A stretch of 64,000 nt of DNA from BAIKAL-G1 sp943370385 (GTDB lineage Bacteria; Cyanobacteriota; Cyanobacteriia; PCC-6307; Cyanobiaceae), in NCBI GenBank assembly GCA_943370385.1, contig CALRQT020000003.1:186001-250000 (forward strand), given 5' to 3'. The position numbers and the translations under genes are program-made. The notes beneath the pieces were generated by a model, which did not search any database, was not told where the DNA came from, and saw only the letters and a program-made list of their open reading frames with translations. Every line of letters starts with the position of its first letter. Positions within the stretch are counted from its first letter, which is position 1. Positions 44,873 through 54,481 of this stretch are shown here, piece after piece.

Positions 44873-45772
44873 GTGTCGCTCTTCGACTGGTTTGCCGATC
44901 GCCGCAAGAACGCCCCGCTGGTGCGCTCCAGCCAGGAGACCAGCGAAGACGACGGCCTCTGGAGCAAGTGCCCCGAATGCGCCCTTGTGGTGTATCGCAA
45001 AGACCTGCTTGCCAATGCGAGTGTGTGCAGCAACTGCGGCCACCACCACCGGATCGATGCCGCCACCCGCATTGCCCTGATCGCCGATGCCGGCAGCTTC
45101 CAGCCCCTCGATTTGGAGCTCTCGCCCACCGATCCCCTCGGCTTCAAGGATCGCCGCAGCTACGCCGACCGCATCCGCGACACCCAGCAGTCGAGCGGCC
45201 TCAAGGATGCGGTGAGCACCGGGATCTGCCGGATTGATGGCCTGCCCATGGCGATCGGGGCCATGGATTTCAGCTTCATGGGCGGCTCGATGGGGTCGGT
45301 GGTGGGCGAGAAACTCACCCGCCTGATCGAAACCGCCACGGCCCAGGGGCTGCCGGTGTTGATTGTGTGCGCCTCGGGCGGGGCGCGCATGCAGGAGGGC
45401 ATGCTCAGCCTGATGCAAATGGCCAAGATCTCCGGGGCCCTGGAGCGCCACCGCCAGGCCGAACTGCTCTATATCCCCCTGCTCACCCACCCCACCACCG
45501 GCGGCGTAACGGCCAGCTTTGCCATGCTCGGCGACCTAATCCTGGCCGAACCCAAGGCCCTGATTGGCTTTGCCGGCCGCCGGGTGATTGAGCAAACCCT
45601 GCGCGAAAAACTGCCCGACGGCTTCCAAACGGCCGAATACCTGCAGGACCACGGCTTTGTTGATTTCATCGTTGCCCGGCCGAAATTGAAAGCAACCCTG
45701 GCGGGCCTTCTGCGCCTCCATGGCGTGCGGGCCGGGGTTGCCCCTGGCGCCGCCGCAACGGTGGCGGCATGA
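44873..45772 (+). CDS. accD: Acetyl-CoA carboxylase carboxyltransferase subunit beta AccD
   Basis: Beta subunit of the carboxyltransferase that makes malonyl-CoA for fatty acid synthesis. 299 aa, GTG start. N-terminal zinc finger with four cysteines (CPECALV ... CSNCGHH, residues about 33-55) and the crotonase-like core: GAMDFSFMGGSMGSVVGEKL, VLIVCASGGARMQEGMLSLM, THPTTGGVTASFAMLGDL. The stop overlaps the next gene's ATG by four bases. Confidence 0.96.
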   Translation: MSLFDWFADRRKNAPLVRSSQETSEDDGLWSKCPECALVVYRKDLLANASVCSNCGHHHRIDAATRIALIADAGSFQPLDLELSPTDPLGFKDRRSYADRIRDTQQSSGLKDAVSTGICRIDGLPMAIGAMDFSFMGGSMGSVVGEKLTRLIETATAQGLPVLIVCASGGARMQEGMLSLMQMAKISGALERHRQAELLYIPLLTHPTTGGVTASFAMLGDLILAEPKALIGFAGRRVIEQTLREKLPDGFQTAEYLQDHGFVDFIVARPKLKATLAGLLRLHGVRAGVAPGAAATVAA

Positions 45773-46323
45773 ACCGGCCCCGGGCCTGGGGCCAGGGCTT
45801 GGGCCTGATGCTGTCCCTGGTTTTGGCCCTGGCCGTGATGCTGCCCTTGGCCGGGCTCCAGCCCCAACCGGCCTGGGCCGGACCGGTGGAATGGCAGGAG
45901 GTGCCGGCCACGGAGGCGGGCCGCCAATGGTGGGACCGGGGCAGCCTGCGCCTCAGCAAGCAGGGCACGCTCACGGTCTTGAGCCGCTTCCAAGCCGCCG
46001 CCGAACCCGAGCCGGCTGGGTCCACCCTGGCTGAACCGGCTCCCACCCCCGCAACCAATCCAGGCGCCAGCGCCGCCGCCCCAGCCCCTGGCAGCACCCA
46101 GGCCGGGGAGCCAGCCGCCACCCAACAGCGGCGCCCGCGCCAACCGAACAGCGAGCTCTACGTCTCCGAGATCGACTGCGACCAGGAGCTGATGCGCGAC
46201 ACCTCGATCAATGGCATTCCCCAGTGGCGGGCCAGCTGGCAGCCCGTCGCCGGGGATGGCCTGATGGAGGAGGTGGTCCAGGCGGTCTGTGAGGCTGGAG
46301 GCCAGCTGCTCGCCTCGCGGTGA
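45769..46323 (+). CDS. Exported protein of unknown function downstream of accD
   Basis: 184 aa. Clear signal peptide (LGLMLSLVLALAVMLPLAG, cleavage near PAWA-GPVEW). The mature part begins WQEVPATEAGRQWWDRGSLR, followed by a Pro/Ala-rich linker of about 60 residues, then a conserved-looking C-terminal domain (LYVSEIDCDQELMRDTSING, two cysteines that could form a disulfide). I know of no function. ATGA overlap with accD and four-base overlap with the oxidoreductase GTG indicate translational coupling. Confidence 0.7.
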   Translation: MNRPRAWGQGLGLMLSLVLALAVMLPLAGLQPQPAWAGPVEWQEVPATEAGRQWWDRGSLRLSKQGTLTVLSRFQAAAEPEPAGSTLAEPAPTPATNPGASAAAPAPGSTQAGEPAATQQRRPRQPNSELYVSEIDCDQELMRDTSINGIPQWRASWQPVAGDGLMEEVVQAVCEAGGQLLASR

Positions 46324-47483
46324 CTTCGAGCCCATCGGCCATGGCCAACCCGCCCGACCCCAGGGCAGTCCCGGGCGCGGCAGCCCCCCTGCGGGTGGCG
46401 GTGGCGGGCCTGGGCTTCGGCGAACAGGTGCACCTGCCGGCCCTGGCGGCCTGTGCGCTCACCGAGCCGGTGGCCCTCTGGCATCCCCGCGCCGAGCGAC
46501 TGGAGCAAGCCTGCTCCGCCAGCGGCCTGCCCGGCTTCAGCGATTTCGACGCCCTGCTGGCCGACCCCAGCATCGACGCCCTGGTGATCGCCACGCCGCC
46601 CGGGCCCCGCTTTGACCTGGCGAAAGCCGCGATTGCCGCCGGCAAGCACTTGCTGCTGGAAAAGCCCGTGGCCTTGAACGCCGAGCAAGTGCAGGAGCTG
46701 CAGCGGCTGGCCCTTGGGGCCGGGGTATGCGTGGGGGTGGATTTTGAATACCGGGCCGTGCCCCTGTTCCAACAGCTCGCAGCCCTGCTGCAGCAAGGGG
46801 CGATCGGCACCCCCTGGCTGGTGAAACTCGACTGGCTGATGGGCAGCCGCGCCGACCCCCGGCGGCCCTGGAGCTGGTATTCCCAGCGCAGTGAAGGCGG
46901 CGGCGTGCTCGGAGCCCTCGGCACCCACGCCTTCGACACCCTGCACTGGCTGGTGGGCCCCACCCGCCAGCTCAGTGCCACTTGCAGCACGGCCATTGGG
47001 GAGCGTCCCCTAGCCAGCGGCAAGGCCCCAGGCCCCGGGCCCGGCTCAGCCCCGGTCGATGCCGAAGACATCGCCCTGGTGCAGCTCGAACTCGAAACCG
47101 CCAGCGGCCAGAGGGTGCCCGCCCAGGTGAGCCTGGCCTCGGTGACGCGGCCGGGGCGGGGCTACTGGATCGAGCTCTACGGCAGCGAGGGCAGCCTGGT
47201 GCTGGGCTCCTCCAACCAGGGCGACTATGTGCACGGCTTCCAGCTCTGGCAAGCCCGCGCCGGCGAAGGCCTGCAACTGGTGGAGCCCGATCCCCAGCTG
47301 GCCTTTGAGCGCACCTGGGTGGATGGCCGCGTCGCACCGGTGCAGCGGATCCTGCACGGCTGGGCCACGGCCGTGCGTGAGGGCAAACCCCTGGTGCCGG
47401 GCCTCTCGGAAGCGGTCCTGAGCCAGGCCTGCTGCGATCTGGCCCTGCGCTCCGCCAGGGATGGCCTGCGGCTGCGCCCCTGA
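46320..47483 (+). CDS. Gfo/Idh/MocA-family oxidoreductase
   Basis: 387 aa. Rossmann domain LRVAVAGLGFGEQVHLPALA (residues about 22-42), the EKP motif in LLLEKPVALNAEQ, then an alpha/beta dimer domain (GALGTHAFDTLHWLVGP, where the HAFD segment supplies the usual catalytic His/Asp). NAD(P)-dependent sugar or inositol oxidoreductase; substrate unknown. Start GTG 46320 overlaps the preceding gene; ATG 46341 is an alternative. Followed by a 12-bp-arm GC hairpin at 47607. Confidence 0.88.
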   Translation: MTSSPSAMANPPDPRAVPGAAAPLRVAVAGLGFGEQVHLPALAACALTEPVALWHPRAERLEQACSASGLPGFSDFDALLADPSIDALVIATPPGPRFDLAKAAIAAGKHLLLEKPVALNAEQVQELQRLALGAGVCVGVDFEYRAVPLFQQLAALLQQGAIGTPWLVKLDWLMGSRADPRRPWSWYSQRSEGGGVLGALGTHAFDTLHWLVGPTRQLSATCSTAIGERPLASGKAPGPGPGSAPVDAEDIALVQLELETASGQRVPAQVSLASVTRPGRGYWIELYGSEGSLVLGSSNQGDYVHGFQLWQARAGEGLQLVEPDPQLAFERTWVDGRVAPVQRILHGWATAVREGKPLVPGLSEAVLSQACCDLALRSARDGLRLRP

Positions 47484-47606
47484 GTCCCGCCGGATCGCCC
47501 CTGCAGACCCCGTTCGCCACGGCTGGGCCGCCCAGCCCTTCTGTTGCCAACCCCCTTCAGCGGCCCACCAGGCTGATCCGATGCGCTGAAACCGGCCCCC
47601 GCAGAA

Positions 47607-47646
47607 GGCCCCGGCCCCTCGCCCAAAACTGGCCGGGGCCGGGGCC
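47607..47646. repeat. 12-bp GC inverted repeat between the oxidoreductase gene and fba
   Basis: GGCCCCGGCCCC (47607-47618) and GGGGCCGGGGCC (47635-47646) are perfectly complementary around a 16-base spacer. No T-tract follows. It may terminate the upstream operon or act in the fba leader. Confidence 0.7.
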
Positions 47647-47770
47647 CAAAACCGCCTGGGTGAGCGGGTAGAGTCTCGGCCAGTCCTAGCCAGGGCCATC
47701 GGTTCGATGCCCTGACGCCTGGCAGGCCCCAAGGCCCCCCACCCGTCTTCCATCTCCGCGAGGTTTTCCC

Positions 47771-48844
47771 ATGGCGCTCGTTCCGCTTCGGTTGCTGCTT
47801 GACCACGCCGCTGAGAACGGCTACGGCATCCCTGCCTTCAACGTCAACAACCTGGAGCAGGTCCAGTCGATCATGGAGGCCGCCTCCGAGACCGACAGCC
47901 CGGTGATCCTGCAGGCCTCCCGCGGTGCCCGCCAGTATGCCGGCGAGAACTTCCTGCGCCACCTGATCCTGGCTGCCGTTGAAACCTATCCGGACATCCC
48001 GGTGGTGATGCACCAGGACCACGGCAACAGCCCCGCCACCTGCTTCGGCGCGGCCGCTAACGGCTTCACCTCGGTGATGATGGACGGCTCCCTGGAGGCC
48101 GACGCCAAAACCCCCGCCAGCTACGACTACAACGTGCGCGTCACCAAGGAAGTGGTGGATGTGGCCCACGCCATTGGCGTGAGCGTCGAAGGCGAACTGG
48201 GTTGCCTCGGCTCCCTCGAAACCGGCATGGGTGAGGCCGAAGACGGCCACGGTTTCGATGGCAAGCTCGACCACTCCCAGCTGCTCACCGACCCGGCCGA
48301 AGCGGCTGATTTCGTCGCCAAAACCAACGTGGATGCCCTGGCGATCGCCATCGGCACCAGCCACGGCGCCTACAAGTTCACCCGCAAGCCCACGGGTGAA
48401 GTGCTGGCCATCAGCCGCATCGCCGAAATCCACAAGGCCCTGCCCAACACCCACCTGGTGATGCATGGTTCCAGCTCGGTTCCCCAGGAATGGCTGGACA
48501 TGATCAACAAGTACGGCGGCGCCATCCCTGAGACCTACGGCGTGCCCGTGGAAGAAATCCAAGAAGGCATCCGCAACGGCGTGCGCAAGGTGAACATCGA
48601 CACCGACAACCGCCTGGCCTTCACCGCCGCCGTGCGCGAAGCCGCCGCCAAGGATCCCGCCAACTTCGATCCCCGCCACTTCAACAAGCCCGCCCGGGCC
48701 TACATGAAGCAGGTGTGCCTGGATCGCTACCAGCAGTTCTGGTGTGCCGGCAACGCCTCCAAGATCAAGCAGCGCGACATCAACTACTACGCCGGCCTCT
48801 ATGCCAAGGGCGTGCTGGATGCCAAGACGGCCGTAGCCGCCTGA
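47771..48844 (+). CDS. fba: Class II fructose-bisphosphate (sedoheptulose-bisphosphate) aldolase
   Basis: Zinc-dependent aldolase of the Calvin cycle and gluconeogenesis, CbbA-type, 357 aa. Metal ligands lie in VVMHQDHGNS and GVSVEGELGCLGSLE, with VMHGSSSVPQEW and VRKVNIDTDNRLAFT further on. ATG 47771, with GAGG (47759-47762) nine bases upstream as the ribosome site. A 287-base leader precedes it, and a clean terminator follows. Confidence 0.96.
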   Translation: MALVPLRLLLDHAAENGYGIPAFNVNNLEQVQSIMEAASETDSPVILQASRGARQYAGENFLRHLILAAVETYPDIPVVMHQDHGNSPATCFGAAANGFTSVMMDGSLEADAKTPASYDYNVRVTKEVVDVAHAIGVSVEGELGCLGSLETGMGEAEDGHGFDGKLDHSQLLTDPAEAADFVAKTNVDALAIAIGTSHGAYKFTRKPTGEVLAISRIAEIHKALPNTHLVMHGSSSVPQEWLDMINKYGGAIPETYGVPVEEIQEGIRNGVRKVNIDTDNRLAFTAAVREAAAKDPANFDPRHFNKPARAYMKQVCLDRYQQFWCAGNASKIKQRDINYYAGLYAKGVLDAKTAVAA

Positions 48845-48906
48845 AGCTCCCCAGGGCATCGACTTCCAGGGATGGTTGACCAGCAACCGATCCCCTGATC
48901 ACGTCC

Positions 48907-48932
48907 AGGAGGGCTTACAGCCCTCCTTTTTT
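48907..48932 (+). terminator. Rho-independent terminator after fba
   Basis: 8-bp stem AGGAGGGC / GCCCTCCT with TTACA loop and a following T-tract. Convergent with the ycf20 gene. Confidence 0.88.
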
Positions 48933-49004
48933 ATTGACCGAGATGCACTTGAACGCCGCAAGCGATGCGACCGCCAAGGCCTGGAACCCGAGCCGTGCCT
49001 TCGC

Positions 49005-49343
49005 CTACAAGACCTTGAAGCCTTCCGTCAGCAGGCCACAGAGCAGGCCGATGCGAGCCATATCGATCAGCTGGAGTCCAAGCTTGTCCCCAGGACGCCG
49101 GATCAGGCGCCGGCGCCAACGCACGGCCAGCTCGATCAGGGAGATGGGCAGCAGGGCGGCCAGGGGCTCGGAAAAGCCCACGGTGGAGGTGAGCGTGGAG
49201 AGGGCCGACCCCATAAAACTGGCGCCCAAGAGCACAATCAGCAGTAACGACAGGCGCCGCCAGGGATTAACTGCCCACCGCAGCAGCCGATCCACCGCTT
49301 CGTTGACCGTGAGTTGCAGGGCGGTCTGCTGAAATTTCGGCAC
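49005..49343 (-). CDS. Ycf20 / DUF565 membrane protein
   Basis: 112 aa, two hydrophobic segments (LSLLLIVLLGASFMGSALS and around EPLAALLPISLIELAV), with the RWAVNPWRRLSLLLI motif typical of the DUF565/Ycf20 family of cyanobacteria and plastids. A link with non-photochemical quenching has been reported for an algal homologue; in cyanobacteria the role is open. Convergent with fba, separated by its terminator. Confidence 0.8.
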   Translation of the reverse strand: MPKFQQTALQLTVNEAVDRLLRWAVNPWRRLSLLLIVLLGASFMGSALSTLTSTVGFSEPLAALLPISLIELAVRWRRRLIRRPGDKLGLQLIDMARIGLLCGLLTEGFKVL

Positions 49344-49442
49344 TACAGGGCGCGTTTGCTTTGAAAGACCCCTAGGGAAGGGTTGATACTCTCAAAGTAG
49401 CAGCAATCAAGCTCTGCTAGCCCAACAAATCACCACGGCGAT

Positions 49443-49727
49443 TTACAGATGGGCGATACACAACTGCTTGGCGGCCTGGCGCAGGGCCTGGTCATCGCCG
49501 TTCACCGGCAAGCCATTCGCCCCCAGCAAGGCAATGAGTTCGGCGCGATCGCTGTAGCCCCGGTTGGCCAATTGGGCACAGCGTTCCCGCAGGAATTCGC
49601 CTTTCTGGCTGGCGCAACCGCTGCAACTGAGGCCAAAGCTAACCAGCAGCACCAAAGGGGCCGACCCCAAACGAGGGCAGGAGAAACCAAGGCCACGCTC
49701 AACAGACCAGAAGCGCTTGATTGACAT
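49443..49727 (-). CDS. Small exported protein, possible lipoprotein
   Basis: 94 aa with a basic N-terminus, a hydrophobic segment (APLVLLVSFGLSCSGCAS) containing Cys residues in a lipobox-like position, and a short helical mature part (FLRERCAQLANRGYSDRAEL, NGDDQALRQAAKQLC). Function unknown. Stands alone in lower-GC DNA. Confidence 0.55.
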   Translation of the reverse strand: MSIKRFWSVERGLGFSCPRLGSAPLVLLVSFGLSCSGCASQKGEFLRERCAQLANRGYSDRAELIALLGANGLPVNGDDQALRQAAKQLCIAHL

Positions 49728-49996
49728 GGACGCGACACGGAATACCCTGAACCATCACCCTAAGCGGGCAGATCGGCCGCAACCATGCCGGCCATCAACG
49801 GCAGATCAAGGTCAGCCAGAATACACGGCAATCGCTAGGTTGAACTGTAGAAACAAGGCCTAGATGATCTCCCTCTACGCCCATCTGCATCCGCACGAAC
49901 ACATAACTATTGGCCGGCCCAATAACTTGGCGGGGGGGGTCTGATCAGCGCCCTGAATACCCAAGAATCCTCCCCATCCCTGAGCGAACATAAACC

Positions 49997-52192
49997 TTGG
50001 ATTCCATCCAATCCAGCAAGCCAACCAAAACAGCCATCCCCACCTCCAGAGCCACAGTGCCCCTGCTGGCAGCAGGCTTCCTGGTTGTGATTGGGGTTAC
50101 CGCATCCTGGCGCCAGAGTGATGACGCGTTTCGATTGGCACTCGAAGTAGCCAACAACCAAGCCAAGCTTCAAGCACTGTCCGAAATCGAAAGAGACATT
50201 CGCGAGTCAGAATCCAACGCTCGCGGGTATATCATTACCGGCAATCAAGCCTTTGCAAATCAGCAGGATCAAGCCAATCAAGAGCTTCAGGCGACATTTA
50301 AACGGGCTTCTCAACTCCTGCAGAATTCACCTAGCCAAGCCGCAAGCCTCAAAACCCTGAATAAGGCCATCACCAGCAAGCAAGCTTTAATTCAAAGCAG
50401 CATAGCCCTAAGGAAGCAAGGAAACATCGCTGCCGCCGAGGAGATTGTCAATCTGCCTTCTGTCGAGGCGATGCGGCGACTTCAAACCATCCTTGACCAT
50501 CTCCAAGGCCAATCCAACAACCAACTGGAGGCCAACAAACGCAAACTCGATCAAGCATCCCTATGGGCCCGCAGCCTTGAGTTTGTCGCCGGAGCTGGCC
50601 TACTGGGCCTGCTGATCAGCAGTGCTCTGATGTATCAGCGCCAAAGCAAGACGATTCAGGCAGCGGCAAGGCTCATTGGCGAGAGCGAATCCCTATTTCG
50701 CTCCCTTTTTGAGCAAGCGTCCCTGGGCCACGCCCTGCGCTCGATGCAAGGCAAATGCCGGGCAAACCAGGCCTACATCACCATGCTTGGCTACAGCCAG
50801 GGGGAACTGACTTCGATGGATGCCAAGGCCTTAATCGTTCCAGAGGATCTCGATCAATGGGAATGCGCCCATGCAGATCTTCTAGCGAACAAATCAATAG
50901 CTGCTCGAATGAGCCTGCGCTACAAACACAAGTTTGGCAGCCACCTCTGGATCGAAGAAAGCCTGCAATTACTCCGCAATAGGGACGGGGAGCCAATTCA
51001 ATGGATCAGCACAATTCTGGACATCAGCAAGCAGAAGCGACTGGAAGCCGAACGCAGAGAATTAGCGCTCTACACCCGTAGCCTGATCGAAGCCAATCCC
51101 GATACCATGATTAACATCAAACAGGATGGCACCATCCAGGATGTCAACGAAGCCATGGTAATGGCGACAGGGATGGACCGCAAGCAGCTAGTAGGACAGG
51201 ACTTTTCAAGCTACTTTAGTGACCCAGAAAAAGCCCGCATGGGCTACCAGAAAGTGTTTACCGATGGATTCGTAAAAGACTACGAATTACAAATGCGCCA
51301 TCGCTCAGGCAGCCTCCTGGACGTGCTCTTCAATGCCAGGATCTTTCACAATGAGACAGGTGTTGTGGCTGGCATTATTGCCGTTGCCAGGGACATTTCT
51401 GAGCGAAAACGACTGGAACGAGAACTCAACGGTCTCAATGAAACCCTGGAGAAGCGCGTCACGGAGCGAACTGCCGAGCTGAAGGCCGCCAATGAAGAGC
51501 TAGAGGCCTTCTCCTATTCCGTCTCCCATGACCTGCGGGCGCCCCTGCGCGCCGTGGATGGCTTCTCCCGCAAGGTGATGCTGGGCTATGGCGACAAGCT
51601 CGATCAGGAAGGCCTGCGCCTCTTGGGGGTCGTGCGCCAAAACGCCGTGCGCATGGGCAAGCTCATCGATGACCTGCTCGCCTTTTCCCGTCTGGGCCGG
51701 CGCGAGATGCATTTAGTGCTGGTGTCGATGCAGGACCTGGCCGAATCGAGCGCCACTGAACTCATTGAACTGGAACCCGAGCGCCAGATCAACTTCAGCT
51801 GCGAAGCCATTCCCCCATGCTTGGGAGATCCGGCCATGTTAAAAGAAGTCTGGATGAATCTATTCTCCAACGCCATTAAGTTTACCCGCCAAAGCAATCC
51901 CGCCGAAATCCATGTTGGCAGCCGCATTGAAGAGGCTGCAGTGATTTACTGGATCCAGGACAATGGCGCCGGTTTTGACATGGCCTATGCCGACAAACTC
52001 TTTGGCGTGTTCCAGCGCCTGCATAGTCAAGAAGAATTTGAGGGTTCGGGCGTAGGCCTGGCCCTCAGTCAACGGATCATCCATCGCCACCATGGCCGCA
52101 TCTGGGGCGAGAGCCAGCTCGGCCACGGTGCCACCTTCTCATTCACTCTGCCCCTGCAGAGGCTATCCCCATCCCCAGGAGATCATCCATGA
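49997..52192 (+). CDS. CHASE3-PAS-PAS sensor histidine kinase
   Basis: 731 aa. TTG start; first helix about residues 22-40, CHASE3-like extracytoplasmic domain (about 55-190; ESNARGYIITGNQAF), second helix about 196-213, PAS (about 230-345), PAS (about 360-475), then dimerisation domain with H-box SVSHDLRAPLRAVDGF (His511) and an ATPase domain (NLFSNAIKFT, IQDNGAGFDM, GSGVGLALSQRIIHRHHGRI). The H-box subtype is like those of phytochrome-like kinases that pair with Rcp1-type single-domain regulators, as encoded next. The stop overlaps the next ATG by four bases. GC is lower than the chromosomal average here. Confidence 0.93.
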   Translation: MDSIQSSKPTKTAIPTSRATVPLLAAGFLVVIGVTASWRQSDDAFRLALEVANNQAKLQALSEIERDIRESESNARGYIITGNQAFANQQDQANQELQATFKRASQLLQNSPSQAASLKTLNKAITSKQALIQSSIALRKQGNIAAAEEIVNLPSVEAMRRLQTILDHLQGQSNNQLEANKRKLDQASLWARSLEFVAGAGLLGLLISSALMYQRQSKTIQAAARLIGESESLFRSLFEQASLGHALRSMQGKCRANQAYITMLGYSQGELTSMDAKALIVPEDLDQWECAHADLLANKSIAARMSLRYKHKFGSHLWIEESLQLLRNRDGEPIQWISTILDISKQKRLEAERRELALYTRSLIEANPDTMINIKQDGTIQDVNEAMVMATGMDRKQLVGQDFSSYFSDPEKARMGYQKVFTDGFVKDYELQMRHRSGSLLDVLFNARIFHNETGVVAGIIAVARDISERKRLERELNGLNETLEKRVTERTAELKAANEELEAFSYSVSHDLRAPLRAVDGFSRKVMLGYGDKLDQEGLRLLGVVRQNAVRMGKLIDDLLAFSRLGRREMHLVLVSMQDLAESSATELIELEPERQINFSCEAIPPCLGDPAMLKEVWMNLFSNAIKFTRQSNPAEIHVGSRIEEAAVIYWIQDNGAGFDMAYADKLFGVFQRLHSQEEFEGSGVGLALSQRIIHRHHGRIWGESQLGHGATFSFTLPLQRLSPSPGDHP

Positions 52193-52635
52193 CAGCAATC
52201 GCCACTGAGACGCAGGTGTTGTTAATCGAAGACAATCCGGCCGATGCCGAATTAACCATGGATGCCCTGCGCGAGAGCCATTTAGAAAACAGGGTGCTGT
52301 GGCTCAAGGATGGCGCCCAAGCCATTGATCATCTGTTCGGAGAAGAAGCCGCCACCCATATTCAGAGAATCAAGCTGATCCTGCTCGATTTGCAGTTGCC
52401 GCGAGTCAATGGCTTGGAGGTCTTGCGTCGCATACGCAACGAAACCCAAACCCGTCGCTTGCCCGTTGTGATCTTAACATCATCGCAGGAAGAATCGGAT
52501 GTGATTCGCGCCTACGACCTGGGCACCAACAGCTACCTAGTGAAGCCAGTGGATTACGACTCATTCATAACAATCGTCAAGGAACTGGGCCTCTACTGGA
52601 TGCTGCTCAACAAGTCGCCCGGCGAATCAAAATGA
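52189..52635 (+). CDS. Rcp1-like single-domain response regulator
   Basis: 148 aa receiver domain only: acidic pocket LLIEDNPADAEL, phosphoacceptor Asp67 (LILLDLQLPRVNG), Thr/Ser in VVILTSSQEESD, and Lys119 (YLVKP). The partner kinase is encoded immediately upstream (four-base overlap). It probably relays to the downstream HD-GYP regulator or acts as a phosphate sink. Confidence 0.94.
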   Translation: MTAIATETQVLLIEDNPADAELTMDALRESHLENRVLWLKDGAQAIDHLFGEEAATHIQRIKLILLDLQLPRVNGLEVLRRIRNETQTRRLPVVILTSSQEESDVIRAYDLGTNSYLVKPVDYDSFITIVKELGLYWMLLNKSPGESK

Positions 52636-54426
52636 CAAACTCCAGTGAACAGCCAGACAGCCAACTGGATCTTGTGGTTGTCGAAGATTCGGATTTGGAT
52701 GTGGAGATGCTTACCGATGCGTTGCATCACGCTGGCATCAACATAGGAATTCGCAGGGCTAATAACGAGGTTGCGTTTCGAGCCGCGATGGAGCAAAAGA
52801 TTCCCGATGCCATCCTGGCCGATTGGACCGTGCCTGGCTTTCCGGGGGCCCGGGCCCTGGCCGTGGCCCATGAGAGCTATGGCAAAGTTCCCTTCCTGTT
52901 TGTGTCTGGAACCATCTCTGAGGCCTCTGCCTTTGAGGCGTTGCGGCGGGGTGCTGTTGACTATGTCTACAAACACCAGCTCGAAAAACTGGGTCCAGCG
53001 CTCCTAAGGGCCGTATTAGAAGCCCGAACCCAGGGCACCTTGATTCAAAGCGAAGAACGCTATCGCCTACTGTTTGAAGGCTTCCGCGATGCCTTGATGC
53101 TGTTGGCACCGCCAAGCTGGCAGTGCCTGGAAGGGAACAAGGCCAGCCTTCAACTCTTTGGTGCCAACAGTCTTGCTGTGCTTAAGGGTCTTAGCCTCTT
53201 GGATCTCTCACCAGATCTTCAGCCCGATGGCGCCTCATCGGCCCAAGCCGGTAAGCACAAACTAGAGACCGCTCTGAAGGAAGGCCACCATCAATACGAG
53301 TGGCAGTTCCGGCGTTTACATGGTGAAAATTTTCCCGCAGAGGTTGAGATCCTACGCCTAGATGTCAACGCCAGCATCATGCTGCTTGCGGCCGTACGTG
53401 ATATTACTGAAAGACAACAATCCAGCCAAAAACTCCTTGACTCCGAGGAGCGCTATCGCGGCCTGTTTGAGTCCGCCAAAGATGGGATTTTGATCCTTGA
53501 TGGCGAGAGTGGTCATATCACCCAGGCCAATCCCTTCATTTCCGAGATGCTGGGCATGGGCATGAATGCCATGCTCGGCAAGAGCCTATGGGAAGTGGGC
53601 CTCTTTACGGATCGCGACCAGGTGGAGCCCATCCTTAAGGAGCTTAGGGAGATTGGCTACGTGCGCCGAGACGACCTCCATTTACCCAGCAAAAATGGCA
53701 ACCCGCATGAGGTTGTCTTCATCAGCAACCGCTATCGTGCCGGTCAAAATCTTGTGATTCAGTGCAATATTCGCGACATCACAGATCGCAAAACAGCTGA
53801 GCGCCTCGCCATCAAATATCAATCCGAGATGATGCAAAGCCTGCATCAGATTGTTGCCGCCTTGGTGGCGCTCAATGAAGCCAGGGATCCCTACACGGCA
53901 GGCCATGAGTTGCGGGTTTCCGAACTTGCCTTTGCCATCGCCATGGAGCTGAATCTCAGCGCCCATCTATGCGAGGGCATCCGCATCACGGGCTTGGTGC
54001 ATGACATTGGCAAATTCACCATCCCCGCCGAAATCCTCACCAAACCCCACGGCATTTCCCCCCCAAGAACTGGCCTTGCTGCAAACCCATGCCCAGGCGG
54101 GCTACGAGGCCCTGCGCCAGATCAAATTTCCCTGGCCCGTGGCCGAAGCCGTGTGGCAACACCACGAACGCCTCGATGGCAGTGGCTACCCCCATGGCCT
54201 GAAAGGGGATCAGATCAGCCTGGAAGCCAGGATCCTGGCGGTCGCCGATACGGTGGAGGCGATGGCCAGCAATCGACCCTATCGGGTGTCACCTGGGCTA
54301 GAAGCGGCCCTTACAGCGGTTGAAGCCGGCATGGGCAGCCTCTTTGACACCAGTGTGGCCACCGCCTGCCTGCGACTGTTTCGGGAAAAGAATTACAGCT
54401 TGCCGCCGGCCCAGGGGGCCTTTTAA
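52632..54426 (+). pseudogene. REC-PAS-PAS-HD-GYP cyclic di-GMP phosphodiesterase with a frameshift
   Basis: Frame one from ATG 52632 gives a receiver domain (Asp64, Lys114), two PAS domains (about 140-260, 275-390) and the HD start (VHDIGKFTIPAEIL, His457). It then runs into unrelated sequence after the C7 run at 54058-54064. The +1 frame continues at once with QELALLQTHAQAGYEALRQI and HHERLDGSGYPHGLKGDQI, the HD-GYP motif, to a stop at 54426. Removing one C restores one open frame of about 597 residues. This may be a sequencing error, a slipped-strand phase switch or a true mutation. Four-base overlap with the response regulator: a three-gene operon. Confidence 0.85.
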
Positions 54427-54481
54427 TCGCTGCCAAAACGGGGCAAATCTTGGCCTATGGAAAGGGAATTCACGAAGGGAT

